Of a DNA stretch of 64,000 nt, positions 54,072 through 63,515 are shown piece after piece. The first letter of the stretch is position 1. Each line of letters begins with the position of its first letter. The translations under genes were made by a program, and so were the position numbers. The notes beneath the pieces are model-generated. The model did not search any database. It had not been told where the DNA came from and saw nothing but the letters and a program-made list of their open reading frames with translations. The stretch is from Ectopseudomonas khazarica (GTDB lineage Bacteria; Pseudomonadota; Gammaproteobacteria; Pseudomonadales; Pseudomonadaceae): positions 1-64,000 of the forward strand of contig NZ_SBHZ01000012.1 of assembly GCF_004521985.1 (NCBI RefSeq). The letters run 5' to 3'.

Positions 54072-55421
54072 ATGAATTCACAGACGCCTGCCGCCATCGG
54101 CACCCCGCTGATCACCGAGCTGCAAGTCGTACCGGTCGCCGGTCAGGACAGCATGCTGCTCAACCTGAGCGGTGCCCATGGTCCGTATTTCACCCGCAAC
54201 ATCCTCATTCTCAAGGACAGCGCCGGTCACGTCGGTGTCGGCGAAGTCCCCGGCGGCGAGGGCATTCGCAAGACCCTCGAAGACGCCCGCGCGCTTCTCG
54301 TCGGCCAGCCGGTCGGCAACTACAACGCGTTGCTCAACCAGGTGCGCCGTGCCTTCGCCGACCGCGACAGCGGTGGCCGTGGCCTGCAGACCTTCGACCT
54401 GCGCATCACCATCCATGCGGTCACCGCGCTGGAGTCGGCGTTGCTCGACCTGCTCGGCCAGCACCTCGGCGTGCCGGTGGCGGCGCTGCTCGGCGAGGGC
54501 CAGCAGCGCGACGCGGTGGAGATGCTCGGCTACCTGTTCTTCGTCGGCGACAAGGGCAAGACCGATCTCGGCTACCGCGACGAGGCCGAGGCCGATGACG
54601 AATGGTTCCGTGTGCGCAACCAGACCGCGCTGACCCCGGAGACCATCGTCCGTCAGGCCGAGGCCGCGCACGCCCGCTATGGCTTCAACGATTTCAAGCT
54701 CAAGGGCGGCGTGCTCCATGGCGAGGCCGAGGTCGAGGCGATTCGTGCCCTGGCGGCGCGCTTCCCGGAGGCGCGTGTGACCCTCGACCCCAACGGCGGC
54801 TGGTCGCTGGACGAAGCCATTGCCCTGTGCCGCGACCTGCATGGTGTGCTGGCCTATGCCGAGGACCCCTGTGGCGCCGAGAACGGCTACAGCGGACGGG
54901 AGGTGATGGCCGAGTTCCGTCGTGCCACCGGCCTGCCGACCGCGACCAACATGATCGCCACCGACTGGCGGCAGATGGGCCACACCATCTCCCTGCAATC
55001 GGTGGACATCCCCCTGGCCGACCCGCATTTCTGGACCATGGCCGGCTCCGTGCGCGTGGCGCAGATGTGCAACGACTGGGGACTGACCTGGGGCTCGCAC
55101 TCCAACAACCACTTCGACATCTCCCTGGCCATGTTCACCCACGTCGCCGCTGCGGCGCCGGGACGCGTCACGGCCATCGACACCCACTGGATCTGGCAGG
55201 ACGGCCAGCACCTGACGCGCAACCCGCTGCGCATCGAAGGTGGCCTGGTACAGGTGCCATCGAGCCCTGGCCTGGGCGTTGAGCTGGACTGGGATGCGCT
55301 GGCGCAGGCGCACGAGCTGTACAAGGCCAGGGGCCTGGGCTCGCGCGACGACGCCAGCGCCATGCAGTACCTGATTCCGGGCTGGAGCTTCAACAACAAG
55401 AAGCCCTGCCTGGTGCGTTGA
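54072..55421 (+). CDS. gudD: D-glucarate dehydratase
   Basis: A 449-residue enolase-superfamily enzyme nearly identical in layout to E. coli Gud[42 protein letters not shown] (KxK base), [30 protein letters not shown] (metal ligands), [12 protein letters not shown] and [17 protein letters not shown] (catalytic His). It converts D-glucarate or L-idarate to 5-keto-4-deoxyglucarate. It starts at ATG 54072, 99 bases after kdgD. Confidence 0.96.
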   Translation: MNSQTPAAIGTPLITELQVVPVAGQDSMLLNLSGAHGPYFTRNILILKDSAGHVGVGEVPGGEGIRKTLEDARALLVGQPVGNYNALLNQVRRAFADRDSGGRGLQTFDLRITIHAVTALESALLDLLGQHLGVPVAALLGEGQQRDAVEMLGYLFFVGDKGKTDLGYRDEAEADDEWFRVRNQTALTPETIVRQAEAAHARYGFNDFKLKGGVLHGEAEVEAIRALAARFPEARVTLDPNGGWSLDEAIALCRDLHGVLAYAEDPCGAENGYSGREVMAEFRRATGLPTATNMIATDWRQMGHTISLQSVDIPLADPHFWTMAGSVRVAQMCNDWGLTWGSHSNNHFDISLAMFTHVAAAAPGRVTAIDTHWIWQDGQHLTRNPLRIEGGLVQVPSSPGLGVELDWDALAQAHELYKARGLGSRDDASAMQYLIPGWSFNNKKPCLVR

Positions 55422-55429
55422 ATCGGCAG

Positions 55430-55452
55430 GCCCGGCCCCGAGGCCGGGCTTT
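55430..55452 (+). terminator. Hairpin with short T-run after gudD
   Basis: GCCCGGCC-CCGA-GGCCGGGC followed by TTT. A weak intrinsic terminator or attenuator 8 bases after gudD and ahead of the MFS gene. Confidence 0.6.
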
Positions 55453-55476
55453 GCCAGCCTGCCGCGAGTCGTCCAG

Positions 55477-56802
55477 ATGCAAGCCGCCCAATCCGGCCGG
55501 GTGCGTTACCGCATCCTGCTGATGCTGTTCCTGGTGACCACGGTCACCTTTGCCGACCGCTCCAGCCTGTCCATTGCCGGTACTGCCCTGCAGGCCGGCC
55601 TGGGTATCGATGCGGTAGCCCTCGGCTATATCTTCTCGGCGTTCGGCTGGGCCTATGTGATCGGACAGATTCCCGGTGGCTGGCTGTTCGACCGTTTCGG
55701 CACCAAGCCGGTCTACACCCTGGCACTGTTCGCCTGGTCGCTGCTGACCCTGCTGCAGGGTTTCGTCGGCTGGTTGCCGACCACCTGGGCCGTCAGCAGT
55801 CTGTTCCTCCTGCGCCTGCTGGTGGGGTTCGCTGGCGCGCCGTGCTTTCCGGGCAACGCCCGGGTCACGGCGTCCTGGTTCCCTTCGGCCGAGCGCGCCA
55901 CCGCCACGGCCATCGCCGGTTCGGCGCAGTACGCCGCCACGGCCCTGTTCGCGCCGCTGATGGGCTGGGTGGTGCAGGCCCTCGGCTGGCAATTCGTCTT
56001 CATCATTCTCGGCTGCCTGGGCCTGGCGCTGTCGCTGCTGTGGCTGAAGAACCTCTACGTCCCGCGCGAGCATCCGCTGCTGGGCGCGGCGGAGCTGCAG
56101 CTGCTGGAGCAGGGCGGGGCGCTGGTCGACCTCGACCAGCGCAGTGGCGCCGGGGGGCCGCAGTGGCGTCACCTGCGCCTGCTGCTGACCCAGCGCACCC
56201 TGCTCGGCATCTACCTGGGGCAGTACTGCAACAACGCCATCACCTATTTCTTCCTCACCTGGTTTCCGGTGTACCTGATCCAGGCTCGCGGCATGAGCAT
56301 CGTCGGTGCCGGTTTCGCCGCCGCGGTGCCGGCCATCAGTGGCTGCATCGGCGGTGTGCTCGGCGGGCTGCTGTCCGACGGCCTGCTGCGCCGTGGCCAT
56401 TCGCTGACCCTGGCGCGCAAGCTGCCCAGCGTGTTCGGCCTGCTCCTGTCGTGCAGCCTGGTGCTGTGTATCTTCGTCGAGAGCGACGCCGCGGTGGTGG
56501 CGCTGATGACCCTGGCCTTCTTCGGCAAGGGCCTGGGCTCGCTGGGCTGGACGCTGGTCGCCGACACCGCGCCCCGGCAGATCCTCGGCCTGTGCGGCGG
56601 GCTGTTCAACACCTTCGGCAACCTGGCGGCGATCACCACGCCGATCATCATCGGCTACCTGGTCAGCCTCACCGGCTCGTTCGACGGCGCGCTGCTGTAC
56701 GTCGGCGCCAATGCCCTGCTCGCGGTTGTCGGCTTTACCCTTATCGTCGGTCGTATTCACAGGCTCGAGCTGCCGGCCGATGGCCGCAGCGCGGCGGCCT
56801 GA
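55477..56802 (+). CDS. MFS transporter, glucarate/galactarate (GudP-like)
   Basis: A 441-residue, 12-helix carrier of the anion:cation symporter family. [12 protein letters not shown] near residue 25 and [20 protein letters not shown] are typical of GudP/GarP/ExuT carriers, with the conserved Arg of TM1 for binding acid sugars. It imports aldarates with protons. Being between gudD and garD supports this substrate. The locus therefore has two uptake systems, this one and TctABC. Confidence 0.9.
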   Translation: MQAAQSGRVRYRILLMLFLVTTVTFADRSSLSIAGTALQAGLGIDAVALGYIFSAFGWAYVIGQIPGGWLFDRFGTKPVYTLALFAWSLLTLLQGFVGWLPTTWAVSSLFLLRLLVGFAGAPCFPGNARVTASWFPSAERATATAIAGSAQYAATALFAPLMGWVVQALGWQFVFIILGCLGLALSLLWLKNLYVPREHPLLGAAELQLLEQGGALVDLDQRSGAGGPQWRHLRLLLTQRTLLGIYLGQYCNNAITYFFLTWFPVYLIQARGMSIVGAGFAAAVPAISGCIGGVLGGLLSDGLLRRGHSLTLARKLPSVFGLLLSCSLVLCIFVESDAAVVALMTLAFFGKGLGSLGWTLVADTAPRQILGLCGGLFNTFGNLAAITTPIIIGYLVSLTGSFDGALLYVGANALLAVVGFTLIVGRIHRLELPADGRSAAA

Positions 56803-56825
56803 GCGCAAAACAGGAGAACCCATCC

Positions 56826-58382
56826 ATGCAGTTGATTCCCCATCAGGATTCGCCCCGTTACATCCGCCTGCACCCGAGCGACAACGTCGGCGTGGTGGTC
56901 AACGACCAGGGTGTGGCCGCCGGCGGCCGCTTCGACGATGGCCTGACGGCCACCTGCGGCATTCCGCAGAGCCACAAGGTGGCGCTGCAGGACATCGCCG
57001 AAGGCGGCGAGGTGGTGCGCTACGGCGAGGTCATCGGCTATGCCCTCGAGCCCATTGCCGCTGGCAGCTGGGTCACCGAGCAGGTGCTGCGCATGCCCGA
57101 GCCGCCGCTGCTCGACAACCTGCCCAAGGCGACCATCAAGGCCGCACCCGGCGAGCCGCTGGAAGGCTACACCTTCGAGGGCTTCCGTAACCCGGACGGC
57201 AGTGTCGGCACCCGCAACATCCTCGGTGTGACCACCACCGTGCAGTGCGTGGTCGGCGTGCTCGACCACGTGGTCGAGCGGGTGCGCCGGGAACTCTTGC
57301 CCAGGTACCCCAACGTCGATGATGTGGTGGCGCTGTCGCACAGCTACGGCTGCGGCGTGGCGATCAATGCGCCGGATGCCGTGGTGCCGATCCGCACCCT
57401 GTACAACATCAGCCGCAATCCCAACTTCGCTGGCCAGGCGCTGGTGATCAGCCTCGGCTGCGAGAAACTGCAGGCCAGCCAGCTGATGGATGGCGACCTG
57501 CTGACCAACGGCATGGACGAGGAGGACTGGCTGTTCCGTCTGCAGGACTCCGGCAGCGGCTTCGCCGGCATGGTCGAGCAGATCATGGGCATGATCGAGG
57601 CGCGCTTGCAGGTCCTCGACCTGCGCCGCCGCGAAACGGTGCCCGCGAGCGAGCTGGTGGTGGGCATGCAGTGCGGCGGCAGCGACGCCTTCTCCGGCAT
57701 CACCGCCAACCCGGCCCTGGGCGTGGCCGCCGACCTGCTGGTGCGCGCCGGTGCCACGGTGATGTTCAGCGAGAACACCGAGGTGCGTGACGGTATCCAT
57801 CTGCTCACTCCGCGTGCCGCCAGCGTCGAGGTGGCCGATGCGCTGATCCGCGAGATGGACTGGTACGACCGCTACCTGCAGCGCGGCATGGCCGACCGCA
57901 GTGCCAACACCACGCCGGGCAACAAGAAGGGCGGGCTGAACAACATCGTCGAGAAGGCCATGGGCTCGATCGCCAAGTCCGGCAACAGCCCGATCGCCGG
58001 GGTGGTCGCGCCGGGCGAGCGCATTCGCGGCAAGGGCCTGTGGTTCTGCGCCACGCCGGCCAGCGACTTCATCTGCGGCACGCTGCAGCTGGCGGCGGGG
58101 ATGAACCTGCATATCTTCACCACCGGGCGCGGCACGCCCTACGGGCTGTCCATGGTGCCGGTGATCAAGGTGGCCACGCGCACCCAGCTGGCCGAGCGCT
58201 GGCCCGACCTGATCGACGTCGACGCCGGGCAGATCCTCTCCGGACGCATGACCCTGGAACAGATGGGCTGGCACATCTTCCAGCTCTACCTGGACATCGC
58301 CAGTGGCCGCAAGCAGGCCTGTGCCGAGCGCCTGCGCCTGCACAATGACCTGGTGCTCTTCAACCCGGCGCCGGTGACCTGA
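56826..58382 (+). CDS. garD: Galactarate dehydratase
   Basis: A 518-residue enzyme of the UxaA/GarD family, unrelated to the enolase-type dehydratases. The N-terminal SAF domain (1-95) is followed by the main domain with [47 protein letters not shown] and [10 protein letters not shown], which include conserved metal-binding Cys and His residues. It dehydrates galactarate to 5-keto-4-deoxyglucarate. An ATG at 56826 follows CAGGAGAACC. The next gene starts two bases after its stop. Confidence 0.95.
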   Translation: MQLIPHQDSPRYIRLHPSDNVGVVVNDQGVAAGGRFDDGLTATCGIPQSHKVALQDIAEGGEVVRYGEVIGYALEPIAAGSWVTEQVLRMPEPPLLDNLPKATIKAAPGEPLEGYTFEGFRNPDGSVGTRNILGVTTTVQCVVGVLDHVVERVRRELLPRYPNVDDVVALSHSYGCGVAINAPDAVVPIRTLYNISRNPNFAGQALVISLGCEKLQASQLMDGDLLTNGMDEEDWLFRLQDSGSGFAGMVEQIMGMIEARLQVLDLRRRETVPASELVVGMQCGGSDAFSGITANPALGVAADLLVRAGATVMFSENTEVRDGIHLLTPRAASVEVADALIREMDWYDRYLQRGMADRSANTTPGNKKGGLNNIVEKAMGSIAKSGNSPIAGVVAPGERIRGKGLWFCATPASDFICGTLQLAAGMNLHIFTTGRGTPYGLSMVPVIKVATRTQLAERWPDLIDVDAGQILSGRMTLEQMGWHIFQLYLDIASGRKQACAERLRLHNDLVLFNPAPVT

Positions 58383-58383
58383 G

Positions 58384-59802
58384 ATGACACGACTTCCCGA
58401 AGACCTGCTCCCGGCCCTGCACGACGCACTGGGCGAGGCCGGCCTGATCACCGATGCCGAGCGCATGCAGAGCTACCTCAGCGACTGGCGCAACGCCTAC
58501 CGTGGCCAGGCTGCGGCGGTGTTGCGCCCGGGCACGACCGAGGAGGTCGCGGCGGCGGTTCGCCTGTGCGCGCAGGCCGGCGTCGCGCTGGTGCCGCAGG
58601 GCGGCAATACCGGCCTGTGTGGCGGCTCGATTCCGGATGCGTCGGGTGCGCAGATGGTGCTGTCGCTGACCCGCCTGAAGCGCATTCGCGAGGTGGATGT
58701 GGCCAACGCCACCATCACCGTCGAGGCCGGGGTGATCCTGCAGCAGCTGCAGGACGCGGCAGCCGAGGTCGGTCGTCTGTTCCCGCTGTCGCTGGGCGCC
58801 GAAGGCAGCTGCACGGTCGGCGGCAACCTGGCGACCAACGCCGGCGGCACGGCCGTGCTGCGCTACGGCAACATGCGCGACCTGGCGCTCGGCCTGGAGG
58901 TGGTACTGCCTGACGGGCGCATCTGGGATGGCCTGCGCGGCCTGCGCAAGGACAACACCGGCTACGACCTCAAGCAGCTGTTCATCGGCAGCGAAGGCAC
59001 GCTCGGCATCATCACGGCTGCCGTGCTCAAGCTGTTCCCGGCGCTGCGCAGCCTGACCACCGCCTGGGTTGCGCTGCCCAGTCCGCAGGCAGCCGTGACG
59101 TTGCTCGGGCAGATGCGCGGGCTGTGCGGCGACCGCCTGACCGGCTTCGAGCTGATGTCACGGCAAAGCCTGGAGTTCGTCCTGCGCCATGTCGTGGGCT
59201 CCAGCGATCCCTTCGCCGAGGGGCATCCCTGGTACGTCCTGATCGAGCTGAGCGACACCCAGCCCGATGCCGCGTTGAACGACCTGCTGGAGCAGGGCCT
59301 GGGCGAAGCCTTCGAACAGGCGCTGGTGCTCGACGCCGTGGTCGCTGGCAGCCAGGCCCAGGTCGAGGCCCTGTGGGCGCTGCGCGAAGGCATTTCCGAG
59401 GCGCAGAACCACGAGGGGCCGAGCCTCAAGCACGACATCAGCGTGCCGGTCAGCCGCATCCCCGACTTCATCGCGCGTACCGACCGGGCGCTGCAGCAGG
59501 CCTTTCCCGGCGTGCGCATCGTGGCCTACGGTCACGTCGGCGACGGCAACCTGCATTACAACATCAGCAAGCCGCCCGGCAGCGACGATGCGCCCTTCAA
59601 GGCCCAGGCCGAGGCGATCATGCGGGTGATCTACGACTCGACCCTGGAGGATGACGGCAGCATCAGTGCCGAGCATGGCCTGGGGCAATCCAAGCGTGCG
59701 GCGGCGCAGCACTACAAGGCGCCGCTGGAACTGGAGCTGATGCGCAGCATCAAGCAGGCACTCGATCCCGCCGGGCTGATGAACCCGGGCAAGCTGTTGT
59801 GA
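58384..59802 (+). CDS. FAD-linked D-2-hydroxyacid dehydrogenase (GlcD/D2HGDH-like)
   Basis: A 472-residue flavoprotein with the PCMH FAD-binding domain (VPQGGNTGLCGGSIPD; LGAEGSCTVGGNLATNAGGT) and the FAD-oxidase C-terminal domain (HVGDGNLHYNI; EHGLGQSKR). Members oxidise D-lactate, glycolate or D-2-hydroxyglutarate to the keto acid. The closest look is to the D-2-hydroxyglutarate dehydrogenase group. It starts two bases after garD and is surely co-translated. The substrate may be a 2-hydroxyacid side product of aldarate breakdown; this is inference. Confidence 0.88.
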   Translation: MTRLPEDLLPALHDALGEAGLITDAERMQSYLSDWRNAYRGQAAAVLRPGTTEEVAAAVRLCAQAGVALVPQGGNTGLCGGSIPDASGAQMVLSLTRLKRIREVDVANATITVEAGVILQQLQDAAAEVGRLFPLSLGAEGSCTVGGNLATNAGGTAVLRYGNMRDLALGLEVVLPDGRIWDGLRGLRKDNTGYDLKQLFIGSEGTLGIITAAVLKLFPALRSLTTAWVALPSPQAAVTLLGQMRGLCGDRLTGFELMSRQSLEFVLRHVVGSSDPFAEGHPWYVLIELSDTQPDAALNDLLEQGLGEAFEQALVLDAVVAGSQAQVEALWALREGISEAQNHEGPSLKHDISVPVSRIPDFIARTDRALQQAFPGVRIVAYGHVGDGNLHYNISKPPGSDDAPFKAQAEAIMRVIYDSTLEDDGSISAEHGLGQSKRAAAQHYKAPLELELMRSIKQALDPAGLMNPGKLL

Positions 59803-59860
59803 ACCCGACCGATATCCACGCCGCTGACGGCGTCCACAGACCGACGAGAGAGGAGGCATC

Positions 59861-60799
59861 ATGAGCAAGGTCCGAGTGTTGCAAGTCGCGCCGCTGAGCG
59901 AGCGTTTCAATCGTGAGCTGGCCGAGCGGTACGAGGTCAGCGCCCTGTGGCAGCAGGCCGATCCGCTGGCCTTCCTGCGTGAGCAGGGCGAGCGGTTTCG
60001 CTACCTGGTGTCGTCGGCGCGCTTCGGTTGCAGCGCCGAGCAGCTGGCGCTGCTGCCCAATCTCGAGGTGATCAGCAGTTTCGGCGTTGGCTACGACCCC
60101 TATCCGCTGGAGCTGCTGCGTGATCGCGGCATCGCCATCAGCACCACCCCGGATGTGCTCAACGACTGTGTCGCCGACCTGGCCTTCGGCCTGATGCTCG
60201 ACAGCGCCCGGCGTCTGAGCGAGTCCGACCGTTTTACCCGCAGCGGTGCCTGGAACGGTGCGGCGTTCCCGCTGGGGCGGCGGGTCAGTGGCAAGCGTCT
60301 GGGCATCGTCGGCATGGGGCGCATCGGCGAGGCGGTGGCCTTGCGGGCGTCGGGCTTCTCCATGTCGGTGCGCTACCACAACCGGCGCCCGGTCGCGGGC
60401 AGCAGCTACCAGCACGAGCCGGATCTGCTGACGCTGGCGCGCTGGGCGGACTTCCTGGTACTGACCTGCCCCGGTGGCAAGGCGACCCATCACCTGATCG
60501 ACGCGGCGGTGCTCGCGGCGCTGGGCAGCGAGGGTTTCCTGATCAACGTGGCGCGTGGTTCGGTGGTGGACGAACCGGCGCTGATCGACGCCTTGCAGAA
60601 CAATGTGATCGCCGGGGCCGGTCTGGACGTCTACGAGCAGGAACCCCAGGTGCCGGCGGCGCTGCGCGAGCTGGACAACGTGGTGCTGCTGCCGCACGTC
60701 GGCAGTGCCAGTGTCGAGACACGCCAGCAGATGGCCGACCTGGTGCTGGACAACCTGCGTGCTTATATCGACACCGGCACGCTGCTGACTCCGCTGTAG
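59861..60799 (+). CDS. D-isomer-specific 2-hydroxyacid dehydrogenase (glyoxylate/hydroxypyruvate reductase-like)
   Basis: A 312-residue NAD(P)-dependent enzyme. The nucleotide fold is at GKRLGIVGMGRIGEAVALRA (about 145). The catalytic Arg is in NVARGSVVDEPAL, the Glu in VYEQEPQVP and the His in LLPHVGSAS. HNRRP after the second strand suggests NADPH preference. Such enzymes reduce tartronate semialdehyde isomers, hydroxypyruvate or glyoxylate. It closes the aldarate run, directly ahead of a REP pair whose first base lies inside its last codon. Confidence 0.88.
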   Translation: MSKVRVLQVAPLSERFNRELAERYEVSALWQQADPLAFLREQGERFRYLVSSARFGCSAEQLALLPNLEVISSFGVGYDPYPLELLRDRGIAISTTPDVLNDCVADLAFGLMLDSARRLSESDRFTRSGAWNGAAFPLGRRVSGKRLGIVGMGRIGEAVALRASGFSMSVRYHNRRPVAGSSYQHEPDLLTLARWADFLVLTCPGGKATHHLIDAAVLAALGSEGFLINVARGSVVDEPALIDALQNNVIAGAGLDVYEQEPQVPAALRELDNVVLLPHVGSASVETRQQMADLVLDNLRAYIDTGTLLTPL

Positions 60800-60846
60800 G
60801 GCGGCTGCAACCCGCCAACCAGGGCGCTGGGTTTCACCCGCCCTGC
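60796..60846. repeat. Paired REP element
   Basis: GTAGGGCGGCTGCAACCCGC on the left and GGGTTTCACCCGCCCTGC on the right are inverted copies of one REP-like unit, separated by about 12 bases. The same pair occurs at 62833-62884. The left unit overlaps the stop codon of the hydroxyacid dehydrogenase. Confidence 0.75.
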
Positions 60847-61038
60847 GGTTCTGAATACGCCGGGTTGGCAATCGCTGCCTGGCCTATCGTTGCCGCGCCA
60901 CAAGCGCGGCGATCGTTTCTTTCCTCTCCTGCTGCATTCCGGCGCACCACAAGTGCGCCGTTTTTCATGCCGCGCGATGATCGGGCCGCACAAGCCCTGT
61001 AGACTGCGGTGTTTTCCGCAGGCAAGGGATCAGTCACC

Positions 61039-61968
61039 GTGCAGTCGGTCATTACCATCGAACAATTGAACAAGACCTATGCATCGGGCCACCCGGCCCT
61101 GCAGGGTATCGACCTGGACATCCGCCAGGGCGAGATCTTCGCCTTGCTCGGCCCCAACGGTGCCGGCAAGACCACCCTGATCAGCATCATCTGCGGCATC
61201 GTCAACCCCGGCGAGGGCAGGGTGCTGGTCGGCGGCAAGGACATCGTCCGCGACTACCGTGCGGCCCGCTCGCAGATCGGCCTGGTGCCGCAGGAGCTGG
61301 TCAGCGACGTGTTCGAAACCGTGTGGGCCACGGTCAAGTTCAGCCGTGGCCTGTTCGGCAAGAAGCCCGATCCGGCCTACCTGGAGCAGCTGCTCAAGGA
61401 CCTCTCGCTGTGGGACAAGCGCAACGCCAAGATCATGGAGCTGTCCGGCGGCATGAAGCGCCGGGTGATGATCGCCAAGGCGCTCTCCCATGAGCCGCAG
61501 ATCCTCTTTCTCGACGAGCCCACCGCCGGCGTCGACGTCGAGTTGCGCCGCGACATGTGGAACATGGTGCGGCGCCTGCGCGAACGCGGCGTGACCATCA
61601 TCCTGACCACCCACTACATCGAGGAGGCCGAGGAAATGGCCGATCGCATCGGGGTGATCAGCGCCGGAAGGATCGTGCTGGTGGAGGACAAGCAGGTGCT
61701 GATGCACAAGCTGGGCAAGAAGCAGCTGACCCTGCAACTGCAGCAGCCGCTGTCCTGCGTGCCGGCGGAGCTGGCGCGCTACGGCCTGGAACTGGCGGAC
61801 CAGGGCCATGCGCTGGTGTACACCTTCGATGCCCAGCACGAAAACACCGGCATCGCCGAACTGCTGCGTGATCTGGCGCAGCACGGCATCGATTTCAAGG
61901 ACCTGCAGTCGAGCCAGAGCTCGCTGGAGGAGATCTTCGTCGGTCTGATCAAGGAGGCGCGCGCATGA
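61039..61968 (+). CDS. ABC-2 type exporter ATP-binding protein (YadG-like)
   Basis: A 309-residue ATPase: Walker [10 protein letters not shown] at about residue 41, signature LSGGMKRR, Walker B ILFLDEP and the switch His in [16 protein letters not shown]. The C-terminal 70 residues form the small extra domain of the DrrA/CcmA class. I chose GTG 61039 ([13 protein letters not shown] after the start), which has AAGGGA upstream, over a frame extension to 61009. It forms a coupled pair with the permease that overlaps it. The cargo is unknown. Confidence 0.9.
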   Translation: MQSVITIEQLNKTYASGHPALQGIDLDIRQGEIFALLGPNGAGKTTLISIICGIVNPGEGRVLVGGKDIVRDYRAARSQIGLVPQELVSDVFETVWATVKFSRGLFGKKPDPAYLEQLLKDLSLWDKRNAKIMELSGGMKRRVMIAKALSHEPQILFLDEPTAGVDVELRRDMWNMVRRLRERGVTIILTTHYIEEAEEMADRIGVISAGRIVLVEDKQVLMHKLGKKQLTLQLQQPLSCVPAELARYGLELADQGHALVYTFDAQHENTGIAELLRDLAQHGIDFKDLQSSQSSLEEIFVGLIKEARA

Positions 61969-62726
61969 GCCTGTATGCCATCAAGGCCATCTACCTGTTC
62001 GAGCTGGCGCGCACCTGGCGCACCCTGCTGCAGAGCATCGCCACCCCGGTGATCAGCACGTCGCTGTACTTCGTGGTGTTCGGCTCGGCCATCGGCTCGA
62101 GCATGACCCAGGTGCAGGGGGTGAGCTACGGCGCCTTCATCATTCCCGGGCTGATCATGCTGGCGCTGCTGACCGAGAGCATCTCCAACGCCTCGTTCGG
62201 CATCTACATGCCCAAGTACTCGGGGAGCATCTACGAGATTCTCTCGGCGCCCGTCTCCTACCTGGAGATTCTCATCGGCTACGTCGGTGCGGCGGCGACC
62301 AAGTCGGTGATCCTCGGCGTGGTGATCCTGATCACGGCGCGGCTGTTCGTCGACTTCGAGATCCAGCACCCGCTGTGGATGGTGGCGTTTCTGCTGCTCA
62401 CGGCGCTGACCTTCAGCCTGTTCGGCTTCATCATCGGCGTCTGGGCCGATGGCTGGGAGAAGCTGCAGATCGTGCCCGCGCTGATCGTCACGCCACTGAC
62501 CTTCCTGGGCGGCGCCTTCTACTCCATCAGCATGTTGCCGCCGACCTGGCAGACAGTGACCCTGTTCAATCCGGTGGTGTACCTGATCAGTGCGTTCCGC
62601 TGGAGCTTCTACGGGGTGTCCGACGTCAACGTCGGCGTCAGCCTGGCGATGGTGCTGGGCTTCCTGCTGCTGTGCATCGCCCTGGTGGGCTGGATCTTCA
62701 AGAGCGGTTACCGCCTCAAGAGCTGA
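61965..62726 (+). CDS. ABC-2 type exporter permease (YadH-like)
   Basis: A 253-residue inner-membrane protein with six hydrophobic helices of the ABC-2 permease family: [60 protein letters not shown]. Its ATG overlaps the ATPase stop (ATGA), so both are made together as one exporter. Confidence 0.92.
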   Translation: MSLYAIKAIYLFELARTWRTLLQSIATPVISTSLYFVVFGSAIGSSMTQVQGVSYGAFIIPGLIMLALLTESISNASFGIYMPKYSGSIYEILSAPVSYLEILIGYVGAAATKSVILGVVILITARLFVDFEIQHPLWMVAFLLLTALTFSLFGFIIGVWADGWEKLQIVPALIVTPLTFLGGAFYSISMLPPTWQTVTLFNPVVYLISAFRWSFYGVSDVNVGVSLAMVLGFLLLCIALVGWIFKSGYRLKS

Positions 62727-62768
62727 TGCCGCGCCTGTGCTCGGCTAACGTCGTGCGAGCCTCAAACT

Positions 62769-62794
62769 GTAGGAGCGGCTGCAGCCGCGAAACG
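62769..62794. repeat. Classical Pseudomonas REP element
   Basis: GTAGGAGCGGCTGCAGCCGC followed by GAAACG is the widespread Pseudomonas REP consensus with its imperfect palindrome. It lies in the 270-base gap after the ABC exporter, which contains only repeats. Confidence 0.88.
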
Positions 62795-62832
62795 AGGGCG
62801 CGAGGGCATCATGCCCTGCCCATGTTCAGCCG

Positions 62833-62884
62833 GTAGGGCGGCTGAAACCCGCCATGAATAGGTGGCGGGTTGCACCCGCCCTGC
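62833..62884. repeat. Paired REP element, second copy
   Basis: GTAGGGCGGCTGAAACCCGC and GGCGGGTTGCACCCGCCCTG face each other, as in the pair at 60796-60846. The remaining bases up to 62996 hold nothing recognisable. Confidence 0.75.
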
Positions 62885-62996
62885 GAGTCGTCGCGGCTGA
62901 AGCCCTCTCACAGACGGCGTAGGCTGGATGTCGCTTTTCACATCCACCACCCGGCTGGATCGACAAGGCGCGATCCAGCCTGAGCAGTCGTCTGTC

Positions 62997-63389
62997 TCAC
63001 TTCACCCGCAGTTCGCAGTCGAAGGTATCCGCGGGCGGTACGCTCGGCTCCCAGGGCTGCTGGTAGGTCAGCAGCAGGCGTCCCTCGCCCGGCTCACGGG
63101 CGCTGAAGCGCCAGGTGGAGATACCGCCTGCGCCCACCAGACCGGCATCCTCCGGGTTGGTGTAAACCTCCGGGCCAAGGCTTTGCAGCACGTTCGTCGC
63201 CGTGTCGCGCAGCATCCAGCGGAAGCCGGTGGTGGGGTTGCTGGGCAGGCTGAGAATCAGCAACTGGCCCTTGGTCAGCGTCAGTGGGCACTGCCGATCC
63301 TTCTTCAGCTCCAGCGTGCCGGACTGATGGGCGCAGGCCGTGAGCAGTGCCAGGGCGGACAGGGTGAGCAGGCGCAAGGGGGCGTGCAT
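62997..63389 (-). CDS. Chagasin-type (I42) cysteine-protease inhibitor lipoprotein
   Basis: A 130-residue protein with a lipoprotein signal (LTLSALALLTAC, lipobox Cys at residue 19 or so) and an immunoglobulin-like inhibitor domain. LPSNPTTGFRW is the NPTTG loop that enters the protease active site, and GAGGISTWRFSAREPGEG is the second loop. ATG 63389 has GGAG upstream. P. aeruginosa carries a related inhibitor (IcpP) next to an ATP-dependent protease gene, matching the lon gene here. It probably protects the periplasm or acts on an exported Cys protease. Confidence 0.9.
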   Translation of the reverse strand: MHAPLRLLTLSALALLTACAHQSGTLELKKDRQCPLTLTKGQLLILSLPSNPTTGFRWMLRDTATNVLQSLGPEVYTNPEDAGLVGAGGISTWRFSAREPGEGRLLLTYQQPWEPSVPPADTFDCELRVK

Positions 63390-63434
63390 GATGAACTCCA
63401 ATCGATGAAACCTGGCTCAGCATAGCCGCACGAG

Positions 63435-63504
63435 CAAGCCTCAAGCTACAGGTTGCACGCGACAAGCCGAAGCGCGCGCCGCTCTTTCCTGCAGCTTGAA
63501 GCTG
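63435..63504. repeat. Inverted REP-like pair after lon
   Basis: GCCTCAAGCTACAGG near 63438-63452 and CCTGCAGCTTGAAGC near 63488-63502 are inverted copies differing at two positions. This is a second REP type, common in pseudomonads, lying between the lon and inhibitor genes. Confidence 0.6.
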
Positions 63505-63515
63505 GCCGTCAGCGG

